Source: Oscillospiraceae bacterium
GTDB taxonomy: Bacteria > Bacillota > Clostridia > Oscillospirales > Ruminococcaceae
Assembly (NCBI GenBank): GCA_900770285.1
Contig: CAAGJO010000008.1
Span: 1-15,429, forward strand
Direction of reading: 5' to 3'
Length of the DNA: 15,429 bases
Shown: positions 9,601 through 15,429 of the stretch, one piece after another
How the letters are laid out: each line of letters starts with the position of its first letter
Position numbering within the stretch: the first letter of the stretch is position 1
The notes under the pieces: model-generated
What the model was told of the DNA's origin: nothing
Seen by the model: only the letters and a program-made list of their open reading frames with translations
The model's database searches: none
Program-made: the position numbers and the translations under genes

Positions 9601-9626
9601 ACGGTTTATGTTCAAAACCGTTTTTT
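9601..9626 (+). terminator. Terminator-like hairpin, plus strand
   Basis: ACGGTTT (9601-9607) pairs with AAACCGT (9615-9621) across a 7-base loop, and six T (9621-9626) follow on the plus strand. No plus-strand gene leads into it, so it may block antisense transcription towards the beta-propeller gene or be fortuitous. Confidence 0.35.
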
Positions 9627-9715
9627 AGATATTCGGATTAGTTTTTTCATCTTATACTTTACAGAGGCATGTCATTTTTTCCACAAGGCTGTGTATATCA
9701 TTGGTGAGTATATAT

Positions 9716-11581
9716 TTAATTCTGAAAACTCCTGACAGCTACATTGTCTCCGTCTGATAACACTACATATATATAATCTCCGATATATGTGCAGCGCTCC
9801 GCACAATAGGTTTCCAATCCTGAATCAAAACTCTGGGTTTCAATAATTTTGTTGTTTTTTATTTCAAATACTTTTGCTCCGATAACATCCTGATAATAAT
9901 ATGTTACAAATGGAACTGCATAATAATTTTTATCGTTATTAACAAGCAGCGCCTTGGGATTTTCCTGAGCCTCTGAATAGGTGCTTCTGTAAGTCCTGCT
10001 ATCCAATACCTTTGGATTATTGCTGTCGCTGATATCAAAAAGAGCAAGCTTTAATCCGTCCATTACTTCTCCTCCGTAATTACTGTAAGTAGCATAACCT
10101 ATACCCAGCAGAGTATTTTCATCAACAGGATGAAGCATTGTGGAAAATCCTGAAATCTTGACGCTTCCTTTAATTTCAGGGTTTTCAGGATCAGACAAGT
10201 CAATTATAAAAAGCGGATCTGTCTGTTCATAGGTTATAACATATGCCGTATTCCCTATATATTTTACCGCTTCAATATGCTCATTTTTGGCAAAATTTTT
10301 CACTTTACCTACCTTGTTTAAATTTTCATTAAATACATAAAGAGTATTGATATCATCACCGGATATTGTTGTATCTGTAACGACAACTCTCAGATATCCG
10401 TCTTTTTCATCAAGAGAGTACTGACTGTTTATCTCACCTTTGATTGAAACTGAAGACGATAGCTTTATTCTTCCGCTGTCAAGACTGAATTTTAAAATCT
10501 GTGTTTTGGTAAGCGCATCTAAGCCATATGAATAATCAGTACAGTAAACATAAAGATTATCTTTTGTACAGTAGATATCACTTCCTGCTCCCAAGACGGC
10601 CTTTTTGTCCTCAAAAGTATCTCCGCTGTCCAAATTAAAAGATGTGGCAATTAAATATGACGGAGTTGAAGGTCGCCGTACACAGCAAATGTCTTTTATC
10701 TCAAAATTTTCTGCATCTCCGTCCTCTGAATATGTTGCAGGTAAATAGTTGTCCATTTCATCATAAATATTCCTATTTGATATTACATAAAGCTTATTGT
10801 CCACAATTCTTGATGACAGATAATTTCCGTCCTGACCAACAGTATTTATTTTCTCTGGATTGTTCCTGTCTGTAATATCATATATTAATATCTGAGTTTT
10901 ACCAAAATACTGCTCATCCCAATCAATAGTATTTACTATAAGCTTATTCTTATATAAATACATATCACATATATCAGCTGAATCATCAAAAGCAATAGAA
11001 GAAGCAAGGTTTGAAATACCGTTATTCGTTTCAAATATATATATTTTATCACTGCAAGCATAATAGATATATTTTCCGTCATTTTTTATGATGTCCGCTT
11101 CATCAACACCGTCAACCTGCGTATATGTCTGACCATGATCTAAGCTGCCCGTTTCTTTGGTTGAAGTATCAGTTTGGTCATCTGCAGCAGATGCACTCTT
11201 TTCAGTTTCATAAACTATATCTTTCACATTATAACGGCTCTGCTTATCTTGAATATCCTTTATCGTATCTTTAAGTTGTTCATAATTCTCAAATTCAGTA
11301 ATACCCTTATTTTTTCCAAGATATTTTGCAATACCCGAATTATGGAAGTAACGCAAATTGACAGTCAGTCCCATTACCAATACCGCTGCACAAGCAGCAA
11401 TACTCACAGCAGCCTTAAATACTTTTGATTTTGTACAAGAAACTCTTGCTTTTACAGGCACAAATTGTGAATCTAGCATTTTTTCAACATTTTCATGATT
11501 TAAGCTTTCAGGAGCATTAATATTCTCCTGTTCTATTTTTTCTTTTATATAATTCAAATTCTTTTTATCATTTGTTGTCAT
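9716..11581 (-). CDS. Membrane-anchored beta-propeller protein, putative anti-sigma/sensor, 621 aa
   Basis: This matches the secreted beta-propeller domain family (Pfam Beta_propel, PF09826) by its hallmark QVDGVDEADIIKNDGKYIY at about residues 155-173, followed by repeated blade-like segments to about 615. Residues 1-53 are cytoplasmic and helical (including a P-E-S-L-N-H-E-N segment of a kind found at the N-terminus of membrane regulators), 55-75 are one transmembrane helix, and 80-150 are a linker. The gene starts 6 bases after the stop of the ECF-type sigma gene, and its GGAG site overlaps that stop codon, so the two are co-expressed and probably translationally coupled. By analogy with ECF operons the short cytoplasmic part could bind the sigma factor and the propeller could sense an extracellular signal; this is inference, since no classical anti-sigma motif such as a zinc-binding HxxxCxxC is present. 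Confidence 0.85.
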   Translation of the reverse strand: MTTNDKKNLNYIKEKIEQENINAPESLNHENVEKMLDSQFVPVKARVSCTKSKVFKAAVSIAACAAVLVMGLTVNLRYFHNSGIAKYLGKNKGITEFENYEQLKDTIKDIQDKQSRYNVKDIVYETEKSASAADDQTDTSTKETGSLDHGQTYTQVDGVDEADIIKNDGKYIYYACSDKIYIFETNNGISNLASSIAFDDSADICDMYLYKNKLIVNTIDWDEQYFGKTQILIYDITDRNNPEKINTVGQDGNYLSSRIVDNKLYVISNRNIYDEMDNYLPATYSEDGDAENFEIKDICCVRRPSTPSYLIATSFNLDSGDTFEDKKAVLGAGSDIYCTKDNLYVYCTDYSYGLDALTKTQILKFSLDSGRIKLSSSVSIKGEINSQYSLDEKDGYLRVVVTDTTISGDDINTLYVFNENLNKVGKVKNFAKNEHIEAVKYIGNTAYVITYEQTDPLFIIDLSDPENPEIKGSVKISGFSTMLHPVDENTLLGIGYATYSNYGGEVMDGLKLALFDISDSNNPKVLDSRTYRSTYSEAQENPKALLVNNDKNYYAVPFVTYYYQDVIGAKVFEIKNNKIIETQSFDSGLETYCAERCTYIGDYIYVVLSDGDNVAVRSFQN

Positions 11582-11587
11582 AAAACG

Positions 11588-12100
11588 TCACTCCAAAAAA
11601 GTTCTCATTTTTTCCAGACTTCGTGAAAGCTTTGAACGGACACTGCCTGCCGTCATTCCTTTTAGTTCAGCAATTTCATGGCTTTTAAGTCCACTTAAAA
11701 CCGACAAAAGCACAATATCTTTTTCATCATCATTTAACTGTTCCAAAGCCTGTAAAACATCAGTTTTGTTTTCCGTATTAATACAATCTGAATAATATGT
11801 ATTGGCTATATCATCAAGAGTAACAGTATACCTTGAAACTGCCTGATTATTTATATATTTAATACAGCAACAGCTTAATATCCGGAATATCCATGATTTA
11901 AAAGCATCTGATTTTTTTAATGATACTATCTGCTGATATGCTGATATAATACAGTCAGAAACTGCGTCCTTTGCATCATCTTCATTTCCCAGGCGATAAA
12001 AAGCATAACGATACAGTCTTTCTTTATATATATCATACAGCCTGCAAAAAGCTTCCTTTTCACCTGACCGTGCTTTTATAATTAATTGTCTTTCACTCAT
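11588..12100 (-). CDS. ECF-type RNA polymerase sigma factor, 170 aa
   Basis: The protein has sigma-70 region 2 (about residues 1-80; the LIIKARSGEKEAFCRLYDIY opening and the AFKSWIFRIL segment) and region 4 with a helix-turn-helix (about 115-168; LSGLKSHEIAELKGMTAGSV followed by RSKLSRSLEKMR). The absence of regions 1 and 3 and the small size fit the ECF group. The frame is open from an ATG at 12149-12151, but that codon sits inside the promoter, upstream of the predicted transcript start. The ATG at 12098-12100 has a GAGGTGA site at proper distance and yields an N-terminus (MSERQLIIKARSG) of the usual form, so I choose it. The beta-propeller gene follows directly. Probably directs transcription of a small regulon, possibly including its own operon. 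Confidence 0.88.
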   Translation of the reverse strand: MSERQLIIKARSGEKEAFCRLYDIYKERLYRYAFYRLGNEDDAKDAVSDCIISAYQQIVSLKKSDAFKSWIFRILSCCCIKYINNQAVSRYTVTLDDIANTYYSDCINTENKTDVLQALEQLNDDEKDIVLLSVLSGLKSHEIAELKGMTAGSVRSKLSRSLEKMRTFLE

Positions 12101-12133
12101 TCTGTTCACCTCGTTTGACGCCGTCATTATATA

Positions 12134-12162
12134 AGTATATAATATATTCAAAAGTGTTGCAA
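12134..12162 (-). promoter_or_regulatory. Promoter of the sigma / beta-propeller operon
   Basis: TTGCAA (12157-12162) and TATACT (12134-12139) are separated by 17 bases on the minus strand, giving a start site near 12127. A TATAAT at 12126-12131 is an alternative -10 box with a poorer -35. This is a housekeeping-type promoter, so basal expression does not need the ECF factor itself; an additional autoregulatory promoter cannot be ruled out. Confidence 0.6.
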
Positions 12163-12202
12163 GGAAAATAAAAAAATATGCTTAAATAGAAGATTGTTGT
12201 TT

Positions 12203-12272
12203 TTTACATGGCATAAGAGTATATGTGGACATAAAAAAGCAGCTAGGTTTTTATACTTGACTGCCATGTAAA
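12203..12272. repeat. Perfect 11-base inverted repeat between antiporter and sigma genes
   Basis: TTTACATGGCA (12203-12213) and TGCCATGTAAA (12262-12272) are exact inverted copies 48 bases apart, downstream of the antiporter stop. On neither strand does a T-run follow the second arm, so it is not a standard terminator. It may be a long-stem 3' end structure or the ends of a small remnant element. Confidence 0.5.
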
Positions 12273-12291
12273 TATTAAACTAAAGGTTTCT

Positions 12292-13515
12292 TCAAACATT
12301 TAATTTTTTGTTTATTTCTCCTGCAAGCTCGAAGCCCTTTTTCGCTGCAATTACAGCGATAATCTCATTAATAACAGCAGCTGCAGCGATTGTTCCGGTT
12401 ACAATCGTCGCTAATTCCGGCTCGGAAGACGCCAGTACAGAACTGATAATTCCTGTAAAAACCAATGAAACGCCCGAATGGGGCAGTAATGTCAAACCAA
12501 GAAATTTCTGAACGGTAACCGGCATTCTGGTAAGCTTTGCACCAATTCTTGCGCCGCCGTATTTTCCGCATATACGTGATATGATATATACAAAGGTATA
12601 CAAACCTGCCCCCAGAATCAAGTGGTAGTCCAAAGGCACTCCGAGGTCAACAATTGCCGATAGCAAGCTGACTGCAAGAATAGGATGAAACCAATTTACC
12701 AATTCATTCAACTTCTCCTCCGGAAGCATATTGGAAAACACCGCAGAGAATGCCACACCCATCAGCATATAATTCAGTGAAATATTTGTAAACACCATCT
12801 TATTAAAAATTACACCAATAGCGGTCGTAATTGTAATTCCGACTATCAGTGCTGCCAATGTACCTGCTTTACCTAAATCCTTCCGGAGTATTTTTCCCAC
12901 TATAAACCCAACAGCAGCACCGATTATAATAGGGAGAAAAATCATAACAGGAATCATGTAAAGCGGGACTGTTCCTCCTGATACAGCTCGTGCAATAAAG
13001 GAATTAACCGTAAAAAACACAGCTATTCCCACAATGTCATCCAGCACCGCCATTGGAATAAGCGTATTTGTGACCGGCCCCGATGTATGAAATTCCTGAA
13101 CAATTGATAACGCAGGTGCAGGAGCTGTTGCCAATGCAATTCCGCCAAAGGCAAACGCAAGATAAATCGGAACCCCTGTAAAACTAAAGACAACTGCAAA
13201 AACCAGCGACACAAATAAAAAAGTGCCGAGAGATTGCGTTAAGGTGGTTATAATCAAAGCTTTTCCATAGCTTTTTATTTTTTTCCATATCAATTCCGTG
13301 CCAAGCATTAGTCCAAATGCACATTGCATCCAGGTAATAATCAGTTTATACCACTGGGAATCAATAGTTGCCTGCGGCATAAGCCCAATGGCGTTAGGTC
13401 CAAGCAGCATACCCACTATAAGCCAACCAAGTATTGACGGCATTTTGATTTTCGTCATTAATTTTCCTGCTATAAAAGCTATCAATAATACACATATCCA
13501 CCTTAAAACTAACAT
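12292..13515 (-). CDS. Cation/proton antiporter of the CPA2 (Kef/NapA-like) type, 407 aa
   Basis: An integral membrane protein with about 12 hydrophobic helices across its whole length, matching the Na_H_Exchanger fold (PF00999). The N-terminus (KMPSILGWLIVGMLLGPNAI) is typical of Kef-type carriers. A discontinuous-helix segment ATAPAPAL (about 129-136) is followed by the VLDD pair D159-D160, the double-aspartate ion-binding site expected of electrogenic CPA2 exchangers. It ends at residue 407 without the C-terminal TrkA-N/RCK domain of KefB/KefC, so it is a carrier-only form that likely exchanges Na+ (or K+) for H+ in pH and salt homeostasis; the ion cannot be told from sequence. The ATG has an AGAGGTG site and its own promoter. 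It is probably monocistronic. Confidence 0.9.
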   Translation of the reverse strand: MLVLRWICVLLIAFIAGKLMTKIKMPSILGWLIVGMLLGPNAIGLMPQATIDSQWYKLIITWMQCAFGLMLGTELIWKKIKSYGKALIITTLTQSLGTFLFVSLVFAVVFSFTGVPIYLAFAFGGIALATAPAPALSIVQEFHTSGPVTNTLIPMAVLDDIVGIAVFFTVNSFIARAVSGGTVPLYMIPVMIFLPIIIGAAVGFIVGKILRKDLGKAGTLAALIVGITITTAIGVIFNKMVFTNISLNYMLMGVAFSAVFSNMLPEEKLNELVNWFHPILAVSLLSAIVDLGVPLDYHLILGAGLYTFVYIISRICGKYGGARIGAKLTRMPVTVQKFLGLTLLPHSGVSLVFTGIISSVLASSEPELATIVTGTIAAAAVINEIIAVIAAKKGFELAGEINKKLNV

Positions 13516-13569
13516 ATTTACACCTCTGCATATTCTGATTTTCAGGGCAGATTACCTGCTTATTAAGGT

Positions 13570-13598
13570 ATTATACAGTATTCTCTTACAAAAGTAAA
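13570..13598 (-). promoter_or_regulatory. Promoter of the antiporter gene
   Basis: A perfect -10 box TATAAT (13570-13575) stands 17 bases from a -35-like TTTACT (13593-13598) on the minus strand, about 55 bases upstream of the antiporter start codon. Confidence 0.65.
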
Positions 13599-13632
13599 GG
13601 ACGGAGCTTAGTCCGTCCGGCACAAACCGTGC
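13599..13632. repeat. Two adjacent hairpins abutting the antiporter promoter
   Basis: GGACGGA/TCCGTCC (13599-13605 with 13612-13618, 6-base loop) is followed at once by GCAC/GTGC (13620-13623 with 13629-13632). On the minus strand the first hairpin is followed by TTTACTTTTG, so it could be a terminator for a former upstream gene; its edge touches the -35 box, so it could also be an operator. Confidence 0.45.
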
Positions 13633-13666
13633 TTCACCTAATATATAACAGCCCGGTAAAATGAAC

Positions 13667-13737
13667 TGCTCCCCTTTTGTTAGAAAATGTGGTATAATAG
13701 AAATATACCAAAATTAAAGTCTAACGAAAGGGGGGCA
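13667..13737 (+). promoter_or_regulatory. IS promoter inside an RBS-sequestering inverted repeat
   Basis: An 18-base arm (13667-13684) can pair with 13720-13737 along its full length in RNA, with two G-U pairs; a smaller GGTATA/TATACC hairpin (13691-13696 with 13704-13709) nests inside. The downstream arm contains the AAAGGGGGG ribosome binding site of orfA. An extended -10 (TGGTATAAT, TATAAT at 13693-13698) would start transcription near 13705, after the first arm. The native transcript therefore leaves the site free, while readthrough RNA from outside would bury it. Confidence 0.6.
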
Positions 13738-13742
13738 TTTTT

Positions 13743-14012
13743 ATGTCAAAAGGGAAGCCAAATAAGAGGTATACTCCAGAATTTAAAATCATGGTAGTGG
13801 AAACAATGCAAAATGAGAAGCTGAGTTATCATGAAGCTGCAAGACAATTCAATATAAGTAATCACCAAAGAGTTGCGGATTGGGAACGAATCTATCTTGA
13901 AGAAGATAAAGAAGGCTTCTACATAGAACGCCGTGGACGAAAGTCAACAGGGTGTCCCCCAAAGGTAAAGAAAGAAGTTGAAGAAGACCTTATTGCAGAG
14001 GTGCAGCGTCTA
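13743..14012 (+). pseudogene. IS3-family transposase OrfA, truncated N-terminal 90 codons
   Basis: The start is ATG at 13743 behind a strong AAAGGGGGG site. Residues 1-60 form the helix-turn-helix of IS3-type OrfA (RYTPEFKIMVVETM and YHEAARQFNISNHQRVADWE), followed by the GRKSTGCPPK region and a helical EEDLIAEVQRLR that should lead into a leucine-zipper segment and OrfB by frameshifting. At about residue 90 the sequence passes into CRISPR repeat. The frame stays open across the array to 14318, giving a nominal 191-aa product, but everything after residue 90 is translated repeat (recurring NPRSPCGER) and spacer. It is not a functional transposase. Confidence 0.8.
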
Positions 14013-14227
14013 CGTGTGGAGAGCGACTCGGCGACGATTATCCACGTGACGACCCAAGGGCATTTCAATCCACGCTCTCCGTGTGGAGAGCGACGCACGA
14101 GATTATACAGCGTAGGAGTGATGTATAATTTCAATCCACGCTCTCCGTGTGGAGAGCGACCCAGCCGTTCCGCTTCACGCTTGGTCGGTGCGGTATTTCA
14201 ATCCACGCTCTCCGTGTGGAGAGCGAC
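14013..14227 (-). CRISPR. Short type I-C CRISPR array: three full repeats, one half repeat, three spacers
   Basis: Three identical 33-base repeats lie at 14062-14094, 14128-14160 and 14195-14227; a fourth is cut to its last 15 bases at 14013-14027. Read on the minus strand the repeat starts GTCGCTCTCC, has an 8-bp stem (CGCTCTCC/GGAGAGCG) with an ACAC loop and ends CGTGGATTGAAAT, the standard I-C form, matching the adjacent cas7c/cas8c. Spacers are 34, 33 and 34 bases (14028-14061, 14095-14127, 14161-14194). By hand count the outer two are about 62% and 68% G+C and the middle one 42%, above this A+T-rich window. The side that should carry the leader is occupied by a cas4 fragment, so transcription probably comes from the cas operon. 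Confidence 0.95.
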
Positions 14228-14332
14228 AAAGCATTGCTGTTCAATATGTATCAAAGCCCACTGTCTGCGACAAAAAACAAAATGCTGTATTCCGGAAATC
14301 ATTAGATATTCGTCCTGATTATATTCTGTCAT
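14198..14332 (-). pseudogene. cas4: Cas4 N-terminal fragment fused to the CRISPR array
   Basis: Four bases after the cas7c stop codon an ATG opens a frame whose first 33 or so residues are a clear Cas4 N-terminus: EYLMISGIQHFVFCRRQWAL, with Cys21 the first iron-sulfur cysteine, followed by IHIEQQ. Cas4 is normally around 200 residues and takes part in spacer acquisition with Cas1 and Cas2. Here, after codon 35 (14228), the frame runs directly into the first CRISPR repeat, adds nine repeat-encoded residues (VALHTESVD) and stops at a TGA within the repeat (14198-14200). The nuclease core and the remaining three cysteines are gone. The position directly after cas7c is the normal one for cas4 in I-C operons, so this is a deletion of cas4 3' sequence, and with it the expected cas1, cas2 and leader. 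Confidence 0.88.
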
Positions 14333-14336
14333 AATA

Positions 14337-15197
14337 TTACATCATATCATAAATTTCAGGTGTAAGTCCGTCCAGTTCATCACAATAAATATCATAATCG
14401 TCGGCACAAGTCGGCTTGCTTACTCCCTTTTTCAGTTCAACGTGCAAAGAACGATGTACCTTTGCAGTTGAATATTTAGGAGTTTTGCAGTCATGTTTCC
14501 ACCAGAAAACTTTGCATACTTCCATACTTCCATCAGGTCTTGCTGAAGATGAATCATTTTCAAATAAAGTTATAAGTGCCTGTTTAATTTTCTCTGCGTC
14601 TTCATCAGAAAAGCCCGTCTTTTCGGCTAGCTGGCAGTTTATAGAACCCTTTACGGTATAAATGCCAAATTCAATGCGATGTTTCATCCCCATTGTATCG
14701 GAAGCTTTTCCTTCCTTGCCGCCCTCACTGTTTACGCTTTTAGTTATCTGCATGCTAATAATATCAACAGGCGACGCACTTAAAGCCTGATTAATTGAAA
14801 CAGGACCTCTTACGCCTACCGAAACGTCTGTACCCTTGAAAGCGAAAACCTGTCCGAAACTTCTTACATCCAGCCATTCCTCACAAGCTGCTTTTGCGTA
14901 TTCGTCACGATTTGTTTTCTTTCCGTTGCTCACTGCTTTTAAAGCTGCGCAGCCTTCCGCCCTGCTTCTCAGGCTGTCAAATCCGTCATCACAGCGATCG
15001 TCTGACTGAACAAAAATCTTTTCGCCCATATCCTGAAGTCTGTTTCTTATTTTTCTTTTAATGCATACGTCTGAAATTTCGCCGTAGCCGTCAAAGGTCT
15101 CTCTCGGACGGTTTCCGTTAAGTGGGTCTCCGTTAGGGTTTGCGTTTGTGGCAGTAAATACTACTGCAAAATCAATTTTGTTTGAAAGTGTGCTCAT
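14337..15197 (-). CDS. cas7c: Type I-C Cascade backbone protein Cas7 (Csd2), 286 aa
   Basis: The protein forms the helical crRNA-binding backbone of the type I-C Cascade complex. The N-terminus (DFAVVFTATNANPNGDPLNG followed by NRPRETFDGYGEISDVCIKR) is diagnostic of Csd2/Cas7c, and the segment GVRGPVSINQALS plus the C-terminal HRSLHVELK region fit the family. Length is as expected for a complete member and no frameshift is seen. A strong GAGGAGG site overlaps the end of cas8c, and the ATG lies 3 bases after the cas8c stop, so it is in the usual operon order cas8c-cas7c. The next gene, cas4, is truncated. Interference may still work if cas3, cas5 and cas8c beyond the right edge are intact. Confidence 0.95.
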   Translation of the reverse strand: MSTLSNKIDFAVVFTATNANPNGDPLNGNRPRETFDGYGEISDVCIKRKIRNRLQDMGEKIFVQSDDRCDDGFDSLRSRAEGCAALKAVSNGKKTNRDEYAKAACEEWLDVRSFGQVFAFKGTDVSVGVRGPVSINQALSASPVDIISMQITKSVNSEGGKEGKASDTMGMKHRIEFGIYTVKGSINCQLAEKTGFSDEDAEKIKQALITLFENDSSSARPDGSMEVCKVFWWKHDCKTPKYSTAKVHRSLHVELKKGVSKPTCADDYDIYCDELDGLTPEIYDMM

Positions 15198-15200
15198 GGT

Positions 15201-15429
15201 TTATTCCTCCTCATTTTTATCCTTGTTATATAATTTCATTATCTGACAGCTATATGCATGCAAATATTTAGGCTCAAGCTTTGAATTATCAGAAAAAGTT
15301 TCATTATCAAATTTATTAATTATCTCGTTAATTAATTTTCGGTAATAGCAGCTTCCATTTGATGATTGTTTGTCAATCTTCTCAAGGTATGGTGCTAAAC
15401 GTTTATAAATAGTTTCCCATGTTGCATAA
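15201..15429 (-). CDS. cas8c: Type I-C Cas8c (Csd1), C-terminal end (partial)
   Basis: The last 75 codons of a minus-strand gene enter from the right edge and end in TAA at 15201-15203. The segment WETIYKRLAPYLEKIDK and the later YLHAYSCQIMKLYNK agree with the C-terminal end of Csd1/Cas8c, the large subunit of type I-C Cascade that recognises the PAM. The identification rests on these similarities and on the position directly upstream of cas7c; the bulk of the gene is outside the window. Confidence 0.8.
   Translation of the reverse strand, partial: YATWETIYKRLAPYLEKIDKQSSNGSCYYRKLINEIINKFDNETFSDNSKLEPKYLHAYSCQIMKLYNKDKNEEE

Larger units (their letters stand above)
9356..9637 (-). pseudogene. 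Decayed reading frame, product not recognised
   Basis: One minus-strand frame runs 93 codons from 9637 to a TGA at 9356-9358 and is interrupted only by a TAG at 9509-9511. Both halves read like ordinary protein, for example NSPIIQAILELQPGKATL before the stop and LYRLIPEYFKLQDLDFDEEI after it. No start codon with a ribosome binding site is visible, and upstream stop codons cut it off. I do not recognise the family; its neighbourhood of hairpins and a stranded ribosome binding site suggests the remains of a mobile element or lost gene. Chance open frames of this size are possible in A+T-rich DNA. Confidence 0.35.
13662..14027 (+). mobile_element. Truncated IS3-family insertion sequence (left end only)
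   Basis: The left terminus starts at about 13662 (TGAACTGCTCCCCTTTTGTT), an IS3-type end beginning with TGAACTG, followed by a promoter, a 5' untranslated hairpin and the first part of orfA. The element stops abruptly within 13998-14027, where orfA passes into a CRISPR half repeat. The rest of orfA, all of orfB (the catalytic DDE subunit) and the right end are missing, so it cannot move by itself. The sequence left of 13662 shows no CRISPR repeat, so a simple insertion into the array does not explain the structure; a deletion must have followed. Confidence 0.75.

Noticed and set aside
9021..9715. tRNA, riboswitch or other structured RNA in the longest intergenic region
   Set aside because: The hairpins are simple terminator-like stems; I see no cloverleaf or known riboswitch core.
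13298..13597. 99-codon plus-strand open frame over the antiporter start
   Set aside because: It overlaps the antiporter and its promoter on the other strand and has no coding character of its own.
14013..14318. Open plus-strand frame continuing orfA across the CRISPR array, giving a 191-aa protein
   Set aside because: After about residue 90 the translation is only repeat and spacer (NPRSPCGER recurs); an open frame through repeats is accidental and not evidence for a fusion protein.
14227..14336. CRISPR leader between cas7c and the first repeat
   Set aside because: The stretch is fully accounted for by the cas4 start codon and 35 cas4 codons; there is no A+T-rich leader of the usual length.

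Overview
The window looks like low-GC Gram-positive DNA, most likely a gut Clostridia of the Ruminococcus/Oscillospiraceae kind. This rests on A+T-rich genes with AGGAG-type ribosome binding sites, sigma-A-like promoters, a sortase-type C-terminus of the SPDTG kind, very large secreted multi-domain proteins and a type I-C CRISPR-Cas locus. The genus is inferred from style; no marker gene is present. Nearly all real genes lie on the minus strand.

Layout from left to right. (1) 1-13 is the first few codons of an unidentified minus-strand gene with its RBS and promoter, followed by a strong minus-strand terminator (105-159). (2) 243-8835 is a two-gene surface operon read right to left. It first encodes a 410-aa secreted protein with a Ser/Asp/Glu-rich stalk and an SPDTG sortase signal. 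An 8-base overlap leads into a 2455-aa secreted protein with a beta-solenoid, PKD-like domains, a VWA domain, about nine Ig-like repeats, a transglutaminase-like domain that lacks its Cys and His, and a conserved tail ending at a GGLNGG motif before a helical C-terminus. (3) 8840-9715 holds the operon promoter, several hairpins and a decayed reading frame. (4) 9716-12100 is an ECF-type sigma factor followed 6 bases later by a single-pass membrane protein with a large extracellular beta-propeller, probably its regulator or sensor. (5) 12292-13515 is a CPA2-type cation/proton antiporter with its own promoter. (6) 13662-14027 is the left part of an IS3-family element whose orfA breaks off inside a CRISPR repeat. 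(7) 14013-14227 is a three-spacer type I-C array. (8) 14198-15429 is the end of a type I-C cas operon: the cas8c tail, complete cas7c, then only 35 codons of cas4 running directly into the first CRISPR repeat.

The most striking structure is at the right end. The CRISPR array is bounded on both sides by broken genes: cas4 is fused to the first repeat, so the rest of cas4, the expected cas1 and cas2, and the leader are gone, and on the other side an IS3 orfA is fused to a half repeat. What remains looks like an interference-only I-C locus with a frozen array. It would have to be transcribed by readthrough from the cas genes, because the leader is missing. The surface operon and the sigma/beta-propeller pair are the other points of interest.
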